A stretch of 64,000 bases of DNA from the NCBI RefSeq assembly GCF_036785885.1, contig NC_092323.1, positions 8,006,501-8,070,500 on the forward strand, read 5' to 3'. The stretch comes from Coffea arabica. Its lineage: Eukaryota; Streptophyta; Magnoliopsida; Gentianales; Rubiaceae. The notes beneath the pieces were generated by a model. It was given only the letters and a program-made list of their open reading frames with translations, had not been told where the DNA came from and made no database searches. Each line of letters starts with the position of its first letter. The first letter of the stretch is position 1. Shown here piece after piece: positions 1 through 16,100 of this stretch. Both the position numbers and the translations under genes were made by a program.

Positions 1-3000
1 CAGATTTTCGACTCTGAGCAAGCTGTGAAACAAGTTTTATAGCTGTGCTTCTCAATTCATTAAGGTCCTGTGGGTAACAGAGACAATGGTGCTAATTTAG
101 TCCAGTTTAAACGTTTTCAGAATTCAAAGACGCAAATCAAACACCGAGAGTCCAATTCTCAGCCTGGTGTTACCTGAGAAAGATTTTCCTCTGATGCTGA
201 AAAAACCATGAAAATTGCTTCCAAAAGCAAACTTAGAATGCCTTTCTGACATTCAGAGTCTCTTGACAGTGCTTGGAAAAGCATTAGAATTTTTAAGCAC
301 TCCCCAACTATCGTGACTGATTCCCTGATAGGTTTCTGTAGTCATTTGTAAAGCATGTGTCAGGTTTCTTTAGGATGATTAGACAATAAAGGCTTTGAAG
401 TGGGGAATACATAATTAGCTATCACCTCCAAAAATTTTTGGATCACAATGAGGAGGTCTCCGGCAAGCTCTCCAACAAAGAATATCTCAAAAGAGTTGCA
501 TGTATCACTGCTCTTTTGTAGCATGCTTTTCAACACTTGCAAGCTAATCACTTGAACCTGTACATGAGAAGTTTTGCATCGTGAATGACAAGTGACTACA
601 GCTCAAAACCACACAATCAGTTGTTACTCAGTTACCTGTATGTTGTAATCACTAAGAACAGCCTGGATACATTGATTGCTATGGTATAAATCAGTTGATA
701 AACTGGGATCATTTTCTTTCCCTTCACCAAAGGATTCAAGCTCAAAAGCTACTTTAGCAAATGAAACAACATGTTCAAGAGAACAAGCAAGCCTCATCTG
801 CAGCAATTTCCGTTGGTTGGACCTCTTATCCTCCATTTGATGAATACTGTCGACGCATTCATTAATCAAACTAACAGATGCATTTAGACAAGCATGGTTG
901 ATTGTTCTCAATTGGCAAACACCATCGTAATCAAGTTCAGATTTATCTGCGAATAAAACTGTTTGTCATCCCAGACATTTTACTCTAACATGGGACAAAA
1001 TGATCTAACAGCATAATACATAACAAGAAGCCATATCCCGAGTCTTAGTAGGCTCTGCTAACTATGTTGATTTGCAACAGATTTGACTTCCTATTATATT
1101 CCAAGTACTAGGAACAAATTCTAAGTTACCATCAGGAAAACCATAGGCTCATGCAGGCCACTATATTCTATGAGAACAAAAAACATTTTTCACCATTAGT
1201 CTGTAAGAAGTGCCAAGAAAAGAAAATTAGAATATTATAGTTTTTCACCATTACTCTGTAAGAAGGGGCAAAATGGCTGCATGAGAGAATCTGAACACCC
1301 CCCCCCCCCCAAGCTCTCCCCCCAGAATAAAGGCGTATAGTCAGAATTTGATGGCCAGACTATTAGGTTAGTTTCTTGATCATAAAACACGGAATGCAAG
1401 CAAAAAAGTAATTGGAGATTCATGAATCACAGTGACTAGGATTTTCTTAGCATCAAGACGGTGCAATTGGAAAGCATACATCAATACTGGTGGCTTACCA
1501 ACATGCCCCTTCACAATGGAAATGATAGACAGAACAAAGTCATTAACTCTGGAAAGGGACAATTCAGTCGATGCTGCTCCAATTGATTTGCAGCCAATTA
1601 AAAGAAAACCAAACAAAAGTTTTAACTGCATCTGCAATACAAGTTATGTTAAATAAGCAAGGTATAAAAAAATTTGGACAACATAAAAGAGAAAAAGACA
1701 GTATATTCTATCTATCTGATACCCCCTACTATAAGGATCATGTAGTTACACATGCCAGTACTTTAGAACCCACCTTACGATCAACCCGTCTCAGAAGTGT
1801 TGCAGCTGCACTAAGTGAGACCAAAACGGTATTTTCCCAATTCAATTGATAAGGAGAAGCTGCATCACAACTGAAAATAAAACAGCAAGAGGCTTCTCTT
1901 ATATTCTATTACATAAGTTAATTTTTTATCTGAGATATGGAACCAAACAATGTTCATCACTTGGATACCTCGCAAAGAACTTGAAAAGAAATGCTAAACA
2001 AAGTTCCGAGGACAAGTATGCAAAATTTTCTTTTTCCAGGAAATCCTTCGGGCAGTTCTGCAAAATCTGTTAAAATAATGGAAAGAAATGATGAAAATCT
2101 CAGAATCTAGCCTCATGATGGTAACCTGCTCAATCATAGAGAAGAACTAGAACATTAAGCAGAAAAATTTGGGCATAATAACTTGGGGATGAAATGTGAT
2201 ACTTTTAAATCATGGTTCAGAATAAAGCAATATATGCACACTGGACTAAAAATGAGAAACATACATACTCAGATTTTAATTGTTAAATCATTTAGTTTCC
2301 CATCTATTCAAGTACCACCTTACTTAATCCAATTAATACAATATGATTTTAATTTTATTCCTGCGCATTAACTGCATAGGCCTAAATTTTATCATACATG
2401 TAAATTATGCTGAACTATCTACAGTTATTTTGAAATAAAACAGACACTAAAATATTCTGAAATCCTTCATAACACACTTGTTAGTTCTTCAGCTAGTTAA
2501 TTAACTACCAGGTATTATGAAAAAAGGAAGAAAATGGAGAACCCTTTTTCAGTTTATCTATTAGATATTACCACAAAGCTGTAAGATTAACATTTTCATG
2601 ACAAAGTTGATCCTGCAGATTTTGTGGTGTGATAGTTTGTTGTTTTTCAAGTACTACATTTAAATCTCAAAGTTCAAATACTCCAATAACTGAAGTTGTC
2701 TTTTCATGTGCTTCAGCTTCTTCCTATAGCTGGTAATGTAAAGGGATTCATGAAAACCTGTTTAAGAATTTGAAGGCTTTTTCTCTTTTTATCTTCCAAA
2801 GTATAAAAAGCCAAAAGCTACTTCCTAAAGCACCTGAATGACTGCTTCTTGTAATAAACTAAAAATAAACAGAAAGAGGAACTCAAATGTCAAAGTCAGA
2901 ATCAGCTGAGTTTAGGAAAAGAGAAATGAGCGTAACTCTTTCATGAAAAGGTTCCATAAGAAAAAAGCTAAATCAGAGTCATAATGTCATAACCCCCACT

Positions 3001-6000
3001 GAAGTTTTTGAAATTGCATTGACCACTTTTAATGTTTTACATCACTTCATGCAGACATCATATATCACAATAACATCAATTGAAGTTTGTTGACATCATC
3101 ATCTAATTAAAAAAGCCCAAAATAGCCTTGCAGGATTATAGCAGGGAGGTCATTCGAGCAAGAGATAATAGCCAATTTTGTGGAAAATCACACTACAGAA
3201 ATGGAAAAGACTGAAAAGGAATTGCGAATTGGATTAGAAATCATGAGGGCCAGGCATGTAACTGAGGCGGGAGGAGTTGCCGGTTCAAAAATGAATGTAT
3301 TTCACACAACAGTTATTATCCTCAAACAAGGTTCATGGATTTCTGGAAACTTTACGGGTAAAAAGACTTGTGAAAATCACCTTTAACATGACAGAGACTG
3401 CAAGACTATCCCATGAATTGCCTGCAACTATTGAATACAAAAAAACCTGCATACAGTGTAAATAATTTGTCACATAACAGTTTAAACAATTTGAGAAATT
3501 GTTGAATTGAACTAGAATACAGCAACAACACTTAAATGAATAGCAATCCAAGAAGTCAGCAACCAGCATGATTAAAATGGTTTCACATATTTCAGAATGA
3601 CTAGAGGAGGACAAAGGCTTTAATGCTTATGTGGTGTTAATCCAAAGATACTGATTAAATACCAAACAAATGGTCAAAAACCAACAATCACACAAGATGA
3701 ATCAAATGCAAATGCACAACAGGAAGAAAACATGACCAGCTTGCATTTATTTACAGATGTAAATAGCAAAAGCCACATCTGCTTCATGAGATATTTTCCA
3801 ACCTGAAATTTGATGCAAGGTTGCATCTAACAAGCGAACCTGGCAAAGAGCTGCTCAGACTTGGAATGCAGTGGCTAGTAAAAGCTAAAGATAAATTTAT
3901 GTCGGAGCATGAGCAATAAAGACCAAATCTTGGATTTTTCAGGCCAGGACAAAGGTGGAATCAGACCAAACTAAACAAAAAGATTGTGCATATTAAGCAG
4001 CACAACAAGATGGATATCCTCCGTTAAAAACAAAGTTGAAGCAATGAACTTCATCCCAGATACTGGAAGAATCCTACAAATAAATCAAGGTTATTGCATC
4101 ATAGACCAGTCAGTATTATCAAGTCAGAGACCATAGCTTTGATATCATGAGAAAATTTTTCTTTGTGCATATTAAGTATTACTGGTTCTTGCCAGCTATC
4201 CATGTCAGAAGCTTTACCATGGAAGTCAAAACTTTAAAACATTAAAACTAGACCATACACATATAGAGGCAATTCAACTCTAAGAACGCATGCAGCAGCA
4301 GTATCAAATGCTGAAATATACCAACTTTTGTTGTACACACAATCATTTAACTGCTTGAAGTTTCAACGATTCTAGATCAACACCATTAAGTTGACCAAAA
4401 TTAACAGACTTTACTGCAAAAGTCTCAAAGAATATAGATCATCAATCTAATTAAATTGACAAAAATAGCAGGAAATAATAGCTGCAAGAACCCAATCAAA
4501 ATAAATGTACAGCAGAATCTTGATTCTGGAGATATTTACCTGCAACAATTCTCTGCAGACATCCATAGTGAGATATCCAGCGCTGAAAAATCTTTCAATT
4601 GACAGAAATTGCAGAACTGGTAGAATTGTTTCGTATATCCTTGAAGTTACAGAACTTCCATCTTCAACAGTCAAATCAGCACTAAATTTTGACTTGACTG
4701 AACCCACTGGTATTACAACTTGATCACTAGATGTATCTTGCCCCTGAAATAGCACAAGTAAAGAGAAGCCCCATAGGAAATGAAATTCTTCTGCTCGCAA
4801 CTCAACCATGCGGTATTCAGAAATAAAGTCACTTTCTGATTTGTCTTCAGCTGCTGAAGACCCATTTGCAAAAGGTTTGACTGGAGCAGCATCAAGCACC
4901 ACAGCTTGCAGGATCACTGGCCAGGCTTCTTCTAAACAAGGCTGCAACTTGCTTGAAACTAGAGACGATTGGACTCCTTCAAGAAAAGCTTTCCACTGTA
5001 TGCAGCAGAGGAAAAAATTAAAAGCTTAGGCAGTAAAGTCAAGACTTCTAAAATGGTTCATTCTTCCATCTTAAACCCAAAATTGTTCAGCAAAAGAACT
5101 TAAGCTCACGTTCTTCCTAGGAGGTAGACGAAACCGGATGTAACTATAGTCCTTCAAAACAGACAGCCAGTACAGCCCGAGAGTATCTGAACTTTTAGAA
5201 AATAAAGGTAATAATGCTTGATATTCGCCAGGCATCCTGTCCTTTTCTCGCCTCAAGAATCCATAGATGTAACATTTCAGGGAGGCATGGGCCGTCAGAA
5301 GTCTTATTTTGATCTGGAATACAGGGAAAAAATCAGCAGCTGGTGAAGACCTCTAACACATACAACATAAATAGATAATCTCCAGATGTTGGACTCAAAA
5401 CAATTAAAGCAATATCAACCTTGCATGAAACCCATTCTGCAAAAGATGGATAATAAAGGTCATTGAATTCATTCAGGGGACGTGAAATCAATGAAAATAT
5501 TCGCTTCACTGCAGCTTGATCTTGACTAATAACTCCACTTGTCAATATCTGGAAGTTCAGACATCATGATATATGCATCAATACTGCAATGAAAATAAAT
5601 ATGAGATGTTGGTCCTATAGACATTTCAAAACCTTTGTGGCCAACCGCAATCCTGCTTCCAGAAGAATAGGCCCAGACAATGTGTCCAATGCAGTTCTAA
5701 CAGCTGATAGTAGTTGAGCCTGATCTCCATCAAACATAATAATTCTCAAATTGTAAATTCATGGTAAAGTGAACTGTAACAGCAATTATCAAATTCAAAA
5801 CTAACAAAACCTAAGCAATTTAACTGTAAGCAGAATGAGGTTCAGAAAGACAATAAGCAGACCTGATACTGTTCTAGAAGCAGGTGTCCAGAAAGCTCAG
5901 GATCTACTATCTTTTCAAACTGCAGGAAAGCGCAATCAACTATTAGCTTGTTTAAATTTAAAACTTGCAAAAACTCAATATCTACCAAAGGTTAGGTATC

Positions 6001-9000
6001 ACTTAAAAGAAGAAAATTGCTAAGAATATAGGTCACAAGAAAACACATCCTGGCAGACACCCCAAACAGTAAGACGGATTGCTCAAGAGCACCTTTCTGC
6101 TAATCTATGGACTTCTCTTTTTTTAAGCATAATGACCAAAAACAGGACCAAATATATGTTAGCGAATATAACTGATGTTAGCTTCTCTTATATTTATCCA
6201 GTTGATCACTAAAAACAACATGGTCAGAAACTGTACTTCAGCACTGAAGAGAGGAAAATATATTCCTGAATGACAATAGAAGAGCTTTGGCTTTTGACAG
6301 AATAATATGAGCATTATCATCTTTCTCTTCAAGGCATTACTTAAAATCCAAATAGCTGTGTCAATCTTGCTTTTGGGGACAACTCAAAAGCGATCATGAA
6401 ATTGCAAGAAGCATGTTCACTCAGAAAAGATAAGAAAATCTACACTATTGCCAACTACGATAATAATGTCTTGACAATGCCAATATTAACAAGCCAAAAA
6501 TCTCATCTCACAGAATGCCAAGCCAGAAATTTTTTTTCAGTGATTTATTTACTCAACAAGGAGAATCCAGATAGCACAGATGTTATACATACCGCAAAGA
6601 AGACCTTAAAAATTACAGAAAGAAATATCTTATAGTCACACAAGAATCCACCAATAATCCCAAAAAATTAGAGGAGAAGGTATTCCATTAACTTGGGCTG
6701 GAAAATGGTTGTGCAGTATCAGCAATTAACAAAATATTGTAGTCATCAAGGAGTTCCATGTAAAAGCAAATTAACAATGTTGAACAGACATACATGTGAA
6801 ACTAATCCACAAATATTAGCAAAACAATGTCAATGAGGGATCTTTATTACAAAGAGCTAGATAATCAATCTTCATAAGAAAAATTTTGCACATATCAAGG
6901 CTTTGTAACACACAAATGGTTGCATGTCAGCTAAAAAGTTCAATCATCTGTAATGACAGGTGTAGCTAATATGTCAGTATCAAAATTATTTCCCAAATAC
7001 CAAAGTCGTGATAATAAATAATCATTATAAACAAACCAAGAGTAAAAAAAAAAAAAAAGAACCAAAGGACATCAACCATGAATGTAAAAAATTAATTCAA
7101 ACAAGTGAGCCTATGTGCTCACAGCTGGACGACCAATTAGAGCAAAAGCATCAGAATTACCATAAATCACATAAAGAGTACCTTATCTACGATTGTACTC
7201 AAAAGTGCCACACCAATGGGCCTCATGTTCTCAAAATGGATAGTGCTTATCTGCAACATAAGAAGGAAAAACATCACTATCTTGAGGATGTTGTTGCAGT
7301 TCAGCATTGTTAAAGAGTTTGATTAGAAGATAAAGAAAATATACACATTCTGCACCTGATAAGCAAGCGAAATCAGCTCTTGCAATTGAAGAACTAGCCA
7401 GTCTCCAGAAGCTATAGAATTAGCAGTAATGGTTCTAGCCAGAGAGAGGTCAAAGTGAGCAGGGTTATTTCCGACAGCTCCAGGAAGATGGCTCAAACAC
7501 CTATATTCCAAACAAGTTTCACTAATGTTACATTGAACAAAACAAACAACCAAAAACAAAGATATGAACTGCTACTCTCTATCAGTAAATCAGCTTCCAC
7601 AATGGTTCAAGATGGAAGTTAGGTTTAGAATGCACATCACATGTATAGTACATACATACACTACTGCATCAGTCCCCTACTTGTGCACTCAGAAAGTGGA
7701 AGCAATACGATTTTTCTTCTGGTGAGCACATACAATTAACACTTTAGAGTCAACAAATTTTAACAAATAATCTGTGTTGATGATAGATAAGCATGTTGGA
7801 CTTTGTTAGATTATCTATGGCACAAAGCCCCAAAGTTTATGCCCATGCTCCTATTTGCAAATTAAACAGATGTACATACATATATTTCACCTACTTAGAA
7901 GAATGATCCAATAAAATGTTGGTCATTATTGGAAATTGACAGTGGAAGCATTAAGATAAAAATTAATTTGACACTTTAAACATAATTCTCGAGGTACTTT
8001 ATCCCAGCACCAATCCTAAAGTCTTTGATACTTGCTCCAATATAATCCACCATAAGAGCAGCTGCAACCTTGGCTCAAGTCAATCTCCATGTTCTCATAT
8101 CTTGCATAAATTTCCACACAATTTGCTTCTTAGTCCCTATTAAGTTTTCGACAACGTGCAAGTGAAAAAACACAAAAAATAAGCTACATACTCGGCCGCA
8201 AAAATTCTGGTGCGATATCTTAGGTGCTTATCTCTTGCAGAGTTGGCACCAGAATAATCAAGTGCATGACCCTGACTAGGCATGCTCCTTGGGCTAGAAA
8301 CCATATTTTCATCATCTTCTCCAAAATTTGATCTTTCCTCTCCACTTGGACCGGTTATAGAATCACTATCCATGTTATTACTGCCAGCATCCCTTCTTGA
8401 TGATGTAAGAATCTAGAAAATTTAAAATTTTCCATATTAAACAGAAAATCAGCACGACAAATATTTTCCCATGAAGATGTAAATACTGACATCAAAATAC
8501 CCATAATGTAAAGAGAAGATAAAAATATCAAGTGAAATCGATAAAAATATGTATATGATATAACACTTTCAAAAAAGAATCTTCACATAATACATTCTTT
8601 ACATGATGAAAGGTGATAATTTCAGGATACTCAAAGTCTGAAATATTCTGCTTTTTATACTCAGCCAGCATGAATCCACTATATGTACGTCTCTTTCTAC
8701 TGAAAATGTTTGCAAGGAAATTTGAAAATGCATAACCATGGTCCTTAAAGGATCATTTATTCAGTTTTCGCAACACCAAGCCGTATCTAAGATGAGACTT
8801 CACAAATCTCACTTGTTCAACTCCACTCGAGCACTTAGCTACAAAATTTATAACCGGCAAGCGGATAGAGAAGGAATACCATGTGGCGGCATATTGATAA
8901 CCAATGGGATGGAAATGATGGGCACGAAGCAAGGAGCAATCGCATAATTGTGGTACGAGCTAAATTAGCAATCCTACAAAAGCATCAGAAGAATTTAGAG

Positions 9001-12000
9001 CAAAATAATTAATCAAAATGTGCATTCTAATAAACCACAAATAAACACACTCATAGATACATATCTAACGATCAATATAGGGCAAAGAACAATTAGTTTC
9101 ATTCAACTTTGTGATGGAGTTAATCCTGAAGACATCAAACAAAAACAGAGTAGAGAATCGATACATTTAGAACCACAGAAAAGTGCAACACGCAAGCATT
9201 CTCTCTGAGAAAACACAAAATTGTACCAAGAAGACAGATAGTAAAACATCAGAAATGAGCACACATAGAAGCTGTCAATCTCTTAACAGAGTTGTGATCC
9301 TATTTTATCAACTGCAGTCAGGTCAGAAGCAAGCTATTGAATGTTAAAATTTTAAAAAGCACATTAATGAACTTACTCAGTATCGGTTTCCTCATCCAAC
9401 ATAAGAAACAACGCGTCTTCTATTGCTTCACCAATAATCGATGCCTGTTTACAACATCATAGCATGCGTTTATGAGAAAAAATCTAAGTTTAGGCTTCAA
9501 CTCTTGATATCTCAATCAATATTTATGTAAAATATTGTCATGTTTAGTGCTCAAAGTTGCCTTCCATTTTAGTGGGTACATGCAAGTTGTAGAGTTTCAC
9601 TTATGTGCATGTTGGGGGAATAATTTTCAATTGCAATAAGCTCAAAAGAGAATAATTTTTAATTGCATTCAATAGTTGAGTAGCTTGAGATAAAGCTGAA
9701 TTAAAGCCAAATTAAGCACCTAGCTACTTGGATTTCTTTGAACTCAAATCAAAATTGTAGTGCATTCCATCTGACAGCACTTTTAGCCAAAAAATGAATT
9801 GAGATATTACAAAGCAATGAAGCTCCATAAAATGGACCAAACTGAAATAAAAGAAAATTATGTCATGCGGCAAGGAAAGCCCCTCTATTGTAGATTAATT
9901 CTCATTCTGCAGCATCACGGGTATGATCACCCATTAGTCATCAAACATTTGAAATATAGGGCTACAAGGATGAATTAAGCACTAACCGGATCTTTTTCAA
10001 TGAGATGTCGTAGTGTGGATAAAGCAAGATGCCTAAGTGTTGGCTGTCACAAAACAATTTAACATGTTTCACAGGTATTAAACTATATGAAAAACTTAAT
10101 CAAAAACTTTTATAAATCAAGGCAGAAGATACAGCAGGATAAATACTTGTCTGGAAGACAGAGTAGGGAGGAGAGCTTGCACGTGCGAATGCACTGTAAC
10201 TGCTTGTGGTGCAAACAGAACAAGCTGCTGCGTAAACCGAACACTCCTACCAGGATGACAAGAAAATATCTAAAACCATCAGGTCTGGCTTTCAAGAATA
10301 TTTAATCTAGTAATGGTTATATTATAATTATTTGCAAAGGCAGAATAATAGGAGCTCCAATAACTCTAAAGGTAAAGAGTTTTCATACTCAAGAAGTGTC
10401 GCTGTTTCTTCGCAAGAGCTGATCTCTGCTACAACAGACTGTGCACAAGAAATATAAGAACATGAAACCAAGCTACGTCAAACTTTGCAATTAAGACATA
10501 TTAACTAAGAAAAGATATGAAGTTCTTCAGTGAAAACAGGTGAAATCAAACTATGCCCAAAGCATAATCAATATGTATTTTGTTAATGTAATGGAAGTCC
10601 TTCTGTCCTTGCAGAAGATTTATCCCACAAAAATTTTCAAATTTCTGGAATTTGAAGCAACCAACCTTGCAACGTGAGAAGAAAATACTGCCAGGTGAAA
10701 GTTCAGGTCCAAGAACAGCAACTATAGCATTTATAAGGCGACCCACTCCCTGTTGCAGGTCGACCAAACCACTTTCCTCGGATAATAGAATATCCAAAGA
10801 AAGGGTAAGTGTTGCCTGCAGGAAAAATGAGAGAGTGTGCAGAAATTTAGAAACTTAAAAATCAAGGAACTAATGAAGGCCCCATCATGTAGAAAAGATG
10901 TGGATGTTATTTCTGTAATAAGTAGATACAACACACCACTTATTTTACAAAAATCTTCACAGTCATCATTTGGTGTAAAAGCAAATTTTTCAAAGTGTTC
11001 AGCTCCAGATTTACCAAAATTGGAAAAGCCCCTTACACCGCGTTTGTATAGAACCCTTGATTTTTACTCCACTAAAGCACTAAATATAGATCACAATATC
11101 TTCATCAATGTATGACAGTAATTCTTTGATGTCTTAGCCAGTGATGCTCATATATTATATCTCAAAATTTTCTACAACAATAACTTTCTCTAAAATTTCT
11201 TATAAAGTTGCCAATGCTACTAAAAATGCTCTGATACGTAGACAACTATAAAACAATAAGTTCTGAATGAAATTTAGGATATGTAGGTAGCTACATGGCC
11301 CCACCACGAAATGAAAAATTTATCACAAAAAAGTTTTAAGAAAACCTTGTATTTAAAAGCTTGAACCATTCACAGCACTCATAATCCTTACTCTTCTAGT
11401 CAAATATTCCTCAGGATAAGTACAATAATGAGTTCTCACAATATTCAGAAGTCGAGAAATTAAAAGCTAAATGAGTGACTGATAGCAAATGCCTACCCCC
11501 ATCTCAAACCCAAAAAGAGTGACTGATAAATAAAAGAAAAAAATAGAGGTGAAGGACAATGAGAAAGATGAGCAAACCAACACAAGTGTGAGACCATTGT
11601 CCAGCTCAATTAAAGTTGCTAACTTAAAAGCTTAATGTGCATTTGAGTCCATGTTCACATATACCTGTACATGTGATACATAAGACAAGCCAGCAGCTTC
11701 AATGGTTAAAAGAAGTCCATGCAATGCCCACATCCGCAAACTAGTGACGGCACTCTTTGAGAGGGAAGAAATGCAGTTTACAGTGGCAGGTACGAGACTT
11801 GACAATGCCATTCCTCCGGCACTGCAAACAAGATTAAGGATGTGAAACCTTCTTGAGTTCAGGAATACAAGGTTAATGAAATGATAGCCCAAGTACTAAA
11901 TCAATACGTGTAAGCTTAGATGATAAAGGAAGCAGAAAAAGATACTACTGCAAGTTGCTCACAGAAACTTCTGAAGTAAAACATGTCAAAACAGATTACC

Positions 12001-13140
12001 CCTGATTTCAACATTGACTTCAAAGCCCTTGGAACTAAACAGACTATGAAGAGTATTTTACAGAGCTTAGTGATTAAATGTCTGTCTCACAATAGTGGTA
12101 AACTCTTTTGGGACAATCAGATGACAAAAATGTGGCCAATGGAACTCGAGCTAAATACTGAGGTAGCCTAACCAAGCTACATTGTGTAGTCTATGGACTG
12201 AATTTACATCTAAACCTTGCATTACCGGATTGCAACTTAAACAACAATAACAGAATAAGTGAACAAGTAACTCAGTGGCATTTATCTGCAGTAAATGAGC
12301 GAATTCTCATATTGCTATAAGCCATAAACATTCACCGATCACAAAAGAACTGGCAACAGGGCAAGAAGAGCCATCTGCCAGATACAGAGATGCAGTCATG
12401 CAGGGTTAAAACTTCAGATGTAGAACTTCCTACGATGCATTATATCAAATATGAGCAGTAGTTGGATGACCTTTTCCTATCTATACAACACCTTTTTGTC
12501 TTCCAAGCAATTTGTCAACAAAAAACTTTGATATATTCAGAAAGCAAATGCAGAGAGTATTGACAATAGAATACAAACTTATCATGCACAATAAATAAAA
12601 TAATACACACAAGTATGTATGCATATATACATGCAAAGTGCATAATCTCACACCTACCTGCGATGGATACTGCCAAGAGCAAGAGCAATTGATCCAGAAT
12701 AGTGCACATCAGCAGCCCCATTTACCTCACTCAGAAGCAACTTGGTCTGTTCATTGTATAACCGTAGGAATAAGCCCAAGTTGGAAGAAGGAAGACAACA
12801 AAACAAGAAAAGCAGTGTTGGAAGAGATATAATGAGAAAAAACCAGCGCGCCATAGCCTAGAATAAGAGGACAGAGTGGGGGTGCTGGAGAAGTAGGGAA
12901 ATTAAGTTGCTATATGGCAGTAGAAAGGATTATCTAGTGCCTCTGGCACTACTAGATTCCTAAAAGAAAAGTAAATCCCATGGTGACAGTGCGCCAATCT
13001 TACCAATCTGGCAGCAAATATATCATTTCCAAGACGAGCTAAGAGACCAAGACCTTCTGATGATGCTCTGCGTTGTGTAGCTAAAATGTCACCCTCGGCC
13101 AGAATGCTCTGTCAAATACAATTTTCAGTCTCTCTCTCTC

Positions 13141-13174
<34 letters not shown>

Positions 13175-16100
13175 GAACAAGGCATGTAGCTATATACTTC
13201 TCAAGCAATAAAACAAACATACAGCACCACAACCTGAAAAATTGACTGTGCTGCAGTCAATATCTCCAACCCTAGTGGCTCAGGTCGTAAAGCAAGCAAA
13301 GCCTGAATAAAAGCACATACATCAGGTAGGAGATAAGCCATAACAAAGGCATTTTGACATGTATTTAGGTGATAGAAGCACCTTCAATCCAGAGAGTAAC
13401 CCCACACATATATTTGTGATACTGGCAGTCCGCCAAGACTGTTTTTTCCCAGCTTTAAGACACTGCTCCATCATGCCAAGAAGCGACAACATCCCACTGC
13501 TATCCTGGGATAAAACACAGGTGACTAAGCTGACTGCAGTCCAGCATTTTGTGGTTTCTTGAGCAAAATAAAGAAAATTAAGGCAAGCAATTAACCATCA
13601 AAGCTACCTGTGAAGCAAACATGGTCCCAAAACAGAGGAGCATCTGATTTACCAACATCTTGCTAACTGTTTCCGGCTTCATGATAAATTACATAGTATC
13701 AGAAATCCAGGTACAGGCAACAGTGGGTGGGAACAGAGACACAAAGAGAAACATTACGAAAAAGACAGAAATCAGTATTCTTGCAAGAAAAATTGAAGCA
13801 GATCAATATAAAACTTTTTTTTTTTTGGTTTGGGATCAAAATGAAGCAAAAAAGAAAACATAAGATCAACAAATGACCATCGTAAAAACCAAGTCAAGAT
13901 CGATAAATAGCCCAAAATATGTTTTTTGCAATCACTCAAAATATACAACTAGGTTTTTAAACCATTGAAACAAAGATTTACAATGAAAGCCATCAGAAAG
14001 AATTCTACTTAATTTTCCTACCTTTTGTTGATTCCCTAGTGCTAAATAAAAGTAGTGCTCAACTGGTACAATTCACCAGCTCTCATTCATGTATTAGAGA
14101 AGTGGTTATCCATGTCAGTCATTTAAGAATTTCAGTCAATACATCTTTCCCTCATTGGTGCTTACAATACTAATGCTTCTTTTTTTTCCCTTAATGCCTT
14201 TTTACTGATTTTAAGCTACCTTTGTCTAATGTATGTAATTATTTGCACAATATCAATTTTAAGTTATTAGAATTATAGCATTTAAGGCTGATGTATATAG
14301 CTGTTGATGGAATTTTTAAATAGCTTCACAGTTTACGAGAACCAAATGAAAAGTGCTTCTTGCATTGGTCCTTCATAAGATTGCTAAGGTTTGCTATAGC
14401 AGCCCTAGTGAAGGCATTCTTTTGGTTTTCTGCTAAACTAAAGTTGCAACATGAATTGATGTCTACATCCACCTGTTGTACTTCGGTCGCTGCCAGTGCA
14501 TATTTCTTATGAACAAGATTTTTACCTGAGGGAAACTAGGAGGGTCATTTTCCCAAAGACATGGCAATACACCATCTTTTCCACCTTGAAATGACCTGAG
14601 TTCATCCTCAAAGGAATCCCTGATCAATCAAAATTAGCACATAAGAACCCTCCTAAACTAAGAGAGCAGATAAATTAAGTTTCAGCCCTGGAAAAGGAAA
14701 GTCTCAAATGCATTATGGAAAGTTGGAAAGTTAAATGAAATCTTTGAAAATAGTAACATAAAAAGAAGTGAAACCAAAAGGGTTCATTAGAAAGAAAAGA
14801 AATGAGTTCCATGATTTCCAAATCAGACACCTTCCAGGAGTCCAAGGTCCCAGCCATGCATCTCTCTTGTCCAACAGCATTCTCAAGCATGAGCTTTCCT
14901 CGCATCTAGAAGCATCCCTTTTAGTAGGAAAAAAGAACAATCAACTTCCCCCAATTTGGATTTTTTTTTAAGTGAATATCTTTACTGTTACTATAAACAG
15001 GATCATTAACAACTTTAAAGAGAAATATATAATAAGTAATCTGCAGAGAAGTTCAGCAAACAATTACCTAAAAGGAGTAGTGCATATCTGAATAATATGG
15101 GGGTGGTCATTCTTGTACGCTGTTGGATCCGCTAGTGATTGATAAGCTATTAGTATCCTTATGATCAAAATATCAGTTTCAGCTTTAACATTTGCCAGTT
15201 CCTTGGCAGCTAAGAGTGATACATAGGACAATGCCCTACTCCAAAATATAGAAGGCATTTAATAGTATTAGCAAACAAGATGCTTAAATGGAATTTAAAC
15301 CAAACTTCAGGCAAGCCCATATCTAAAGCCACAAAAAGATGAATTCAACAAGTAACCATACCGACTGAGGTATAACAACACAGGTTCAAGTAAAATCCCC
15401 TTGTTCACACCATCCGAAGAAACAAAACATTTAATAAATGCTGTAAGTGCTTCAATTGCCGCAGACCAGACGCTACAAAACCAAAAAGGGAGCTACATGT
15501 CAAATCACGAAAAGTAGAAAAAAATACTTAATTCTGGTCAGTAAAAATTTTGCCAAGAATGCAGCAAACAGGCTATGGTAAACACCAAGAAAAAGGTAGA
15601 CACTTGAACTAAAGAATCAACTGGCGATACTGATTAATGTCTTAGCTTCATGAATACCAACTTATCTAGAGATGGTAGAATATACAGTTAAGAAATACAA
15701 AAGCTTCTTCCAATAGAAAACCAAAAAGAAGTTGAAGCAAATGATCGTAAAGAAGAAAATTCTCAATAATATCATGGTGACAAATTGTCACAGGATACAA
15801 TAGTAGAATAAACATATTTTTCTAAAGGATCATGCTCGTCTGTCACAAAAAACAGAATATCTCATCAAGGTAGCTCGGTCATTGAATAAAGAAAATGAAT
15901 GCTAGTGCAATGAATACTGTGATAACAGAAAAATGACCGGCTACTGTAGAAAACAAATTTGCCACATGATCAGCAATCTATAAGTCATGTCATCATTTCA
16001 ACAGTTCAACAAAAGATAGCTTTTTTTTCTGCGTTACCGTAATACCATAAAACCAATAAATCATATACATGGAATCGTGCTGTACTACACCAGCAGTTAT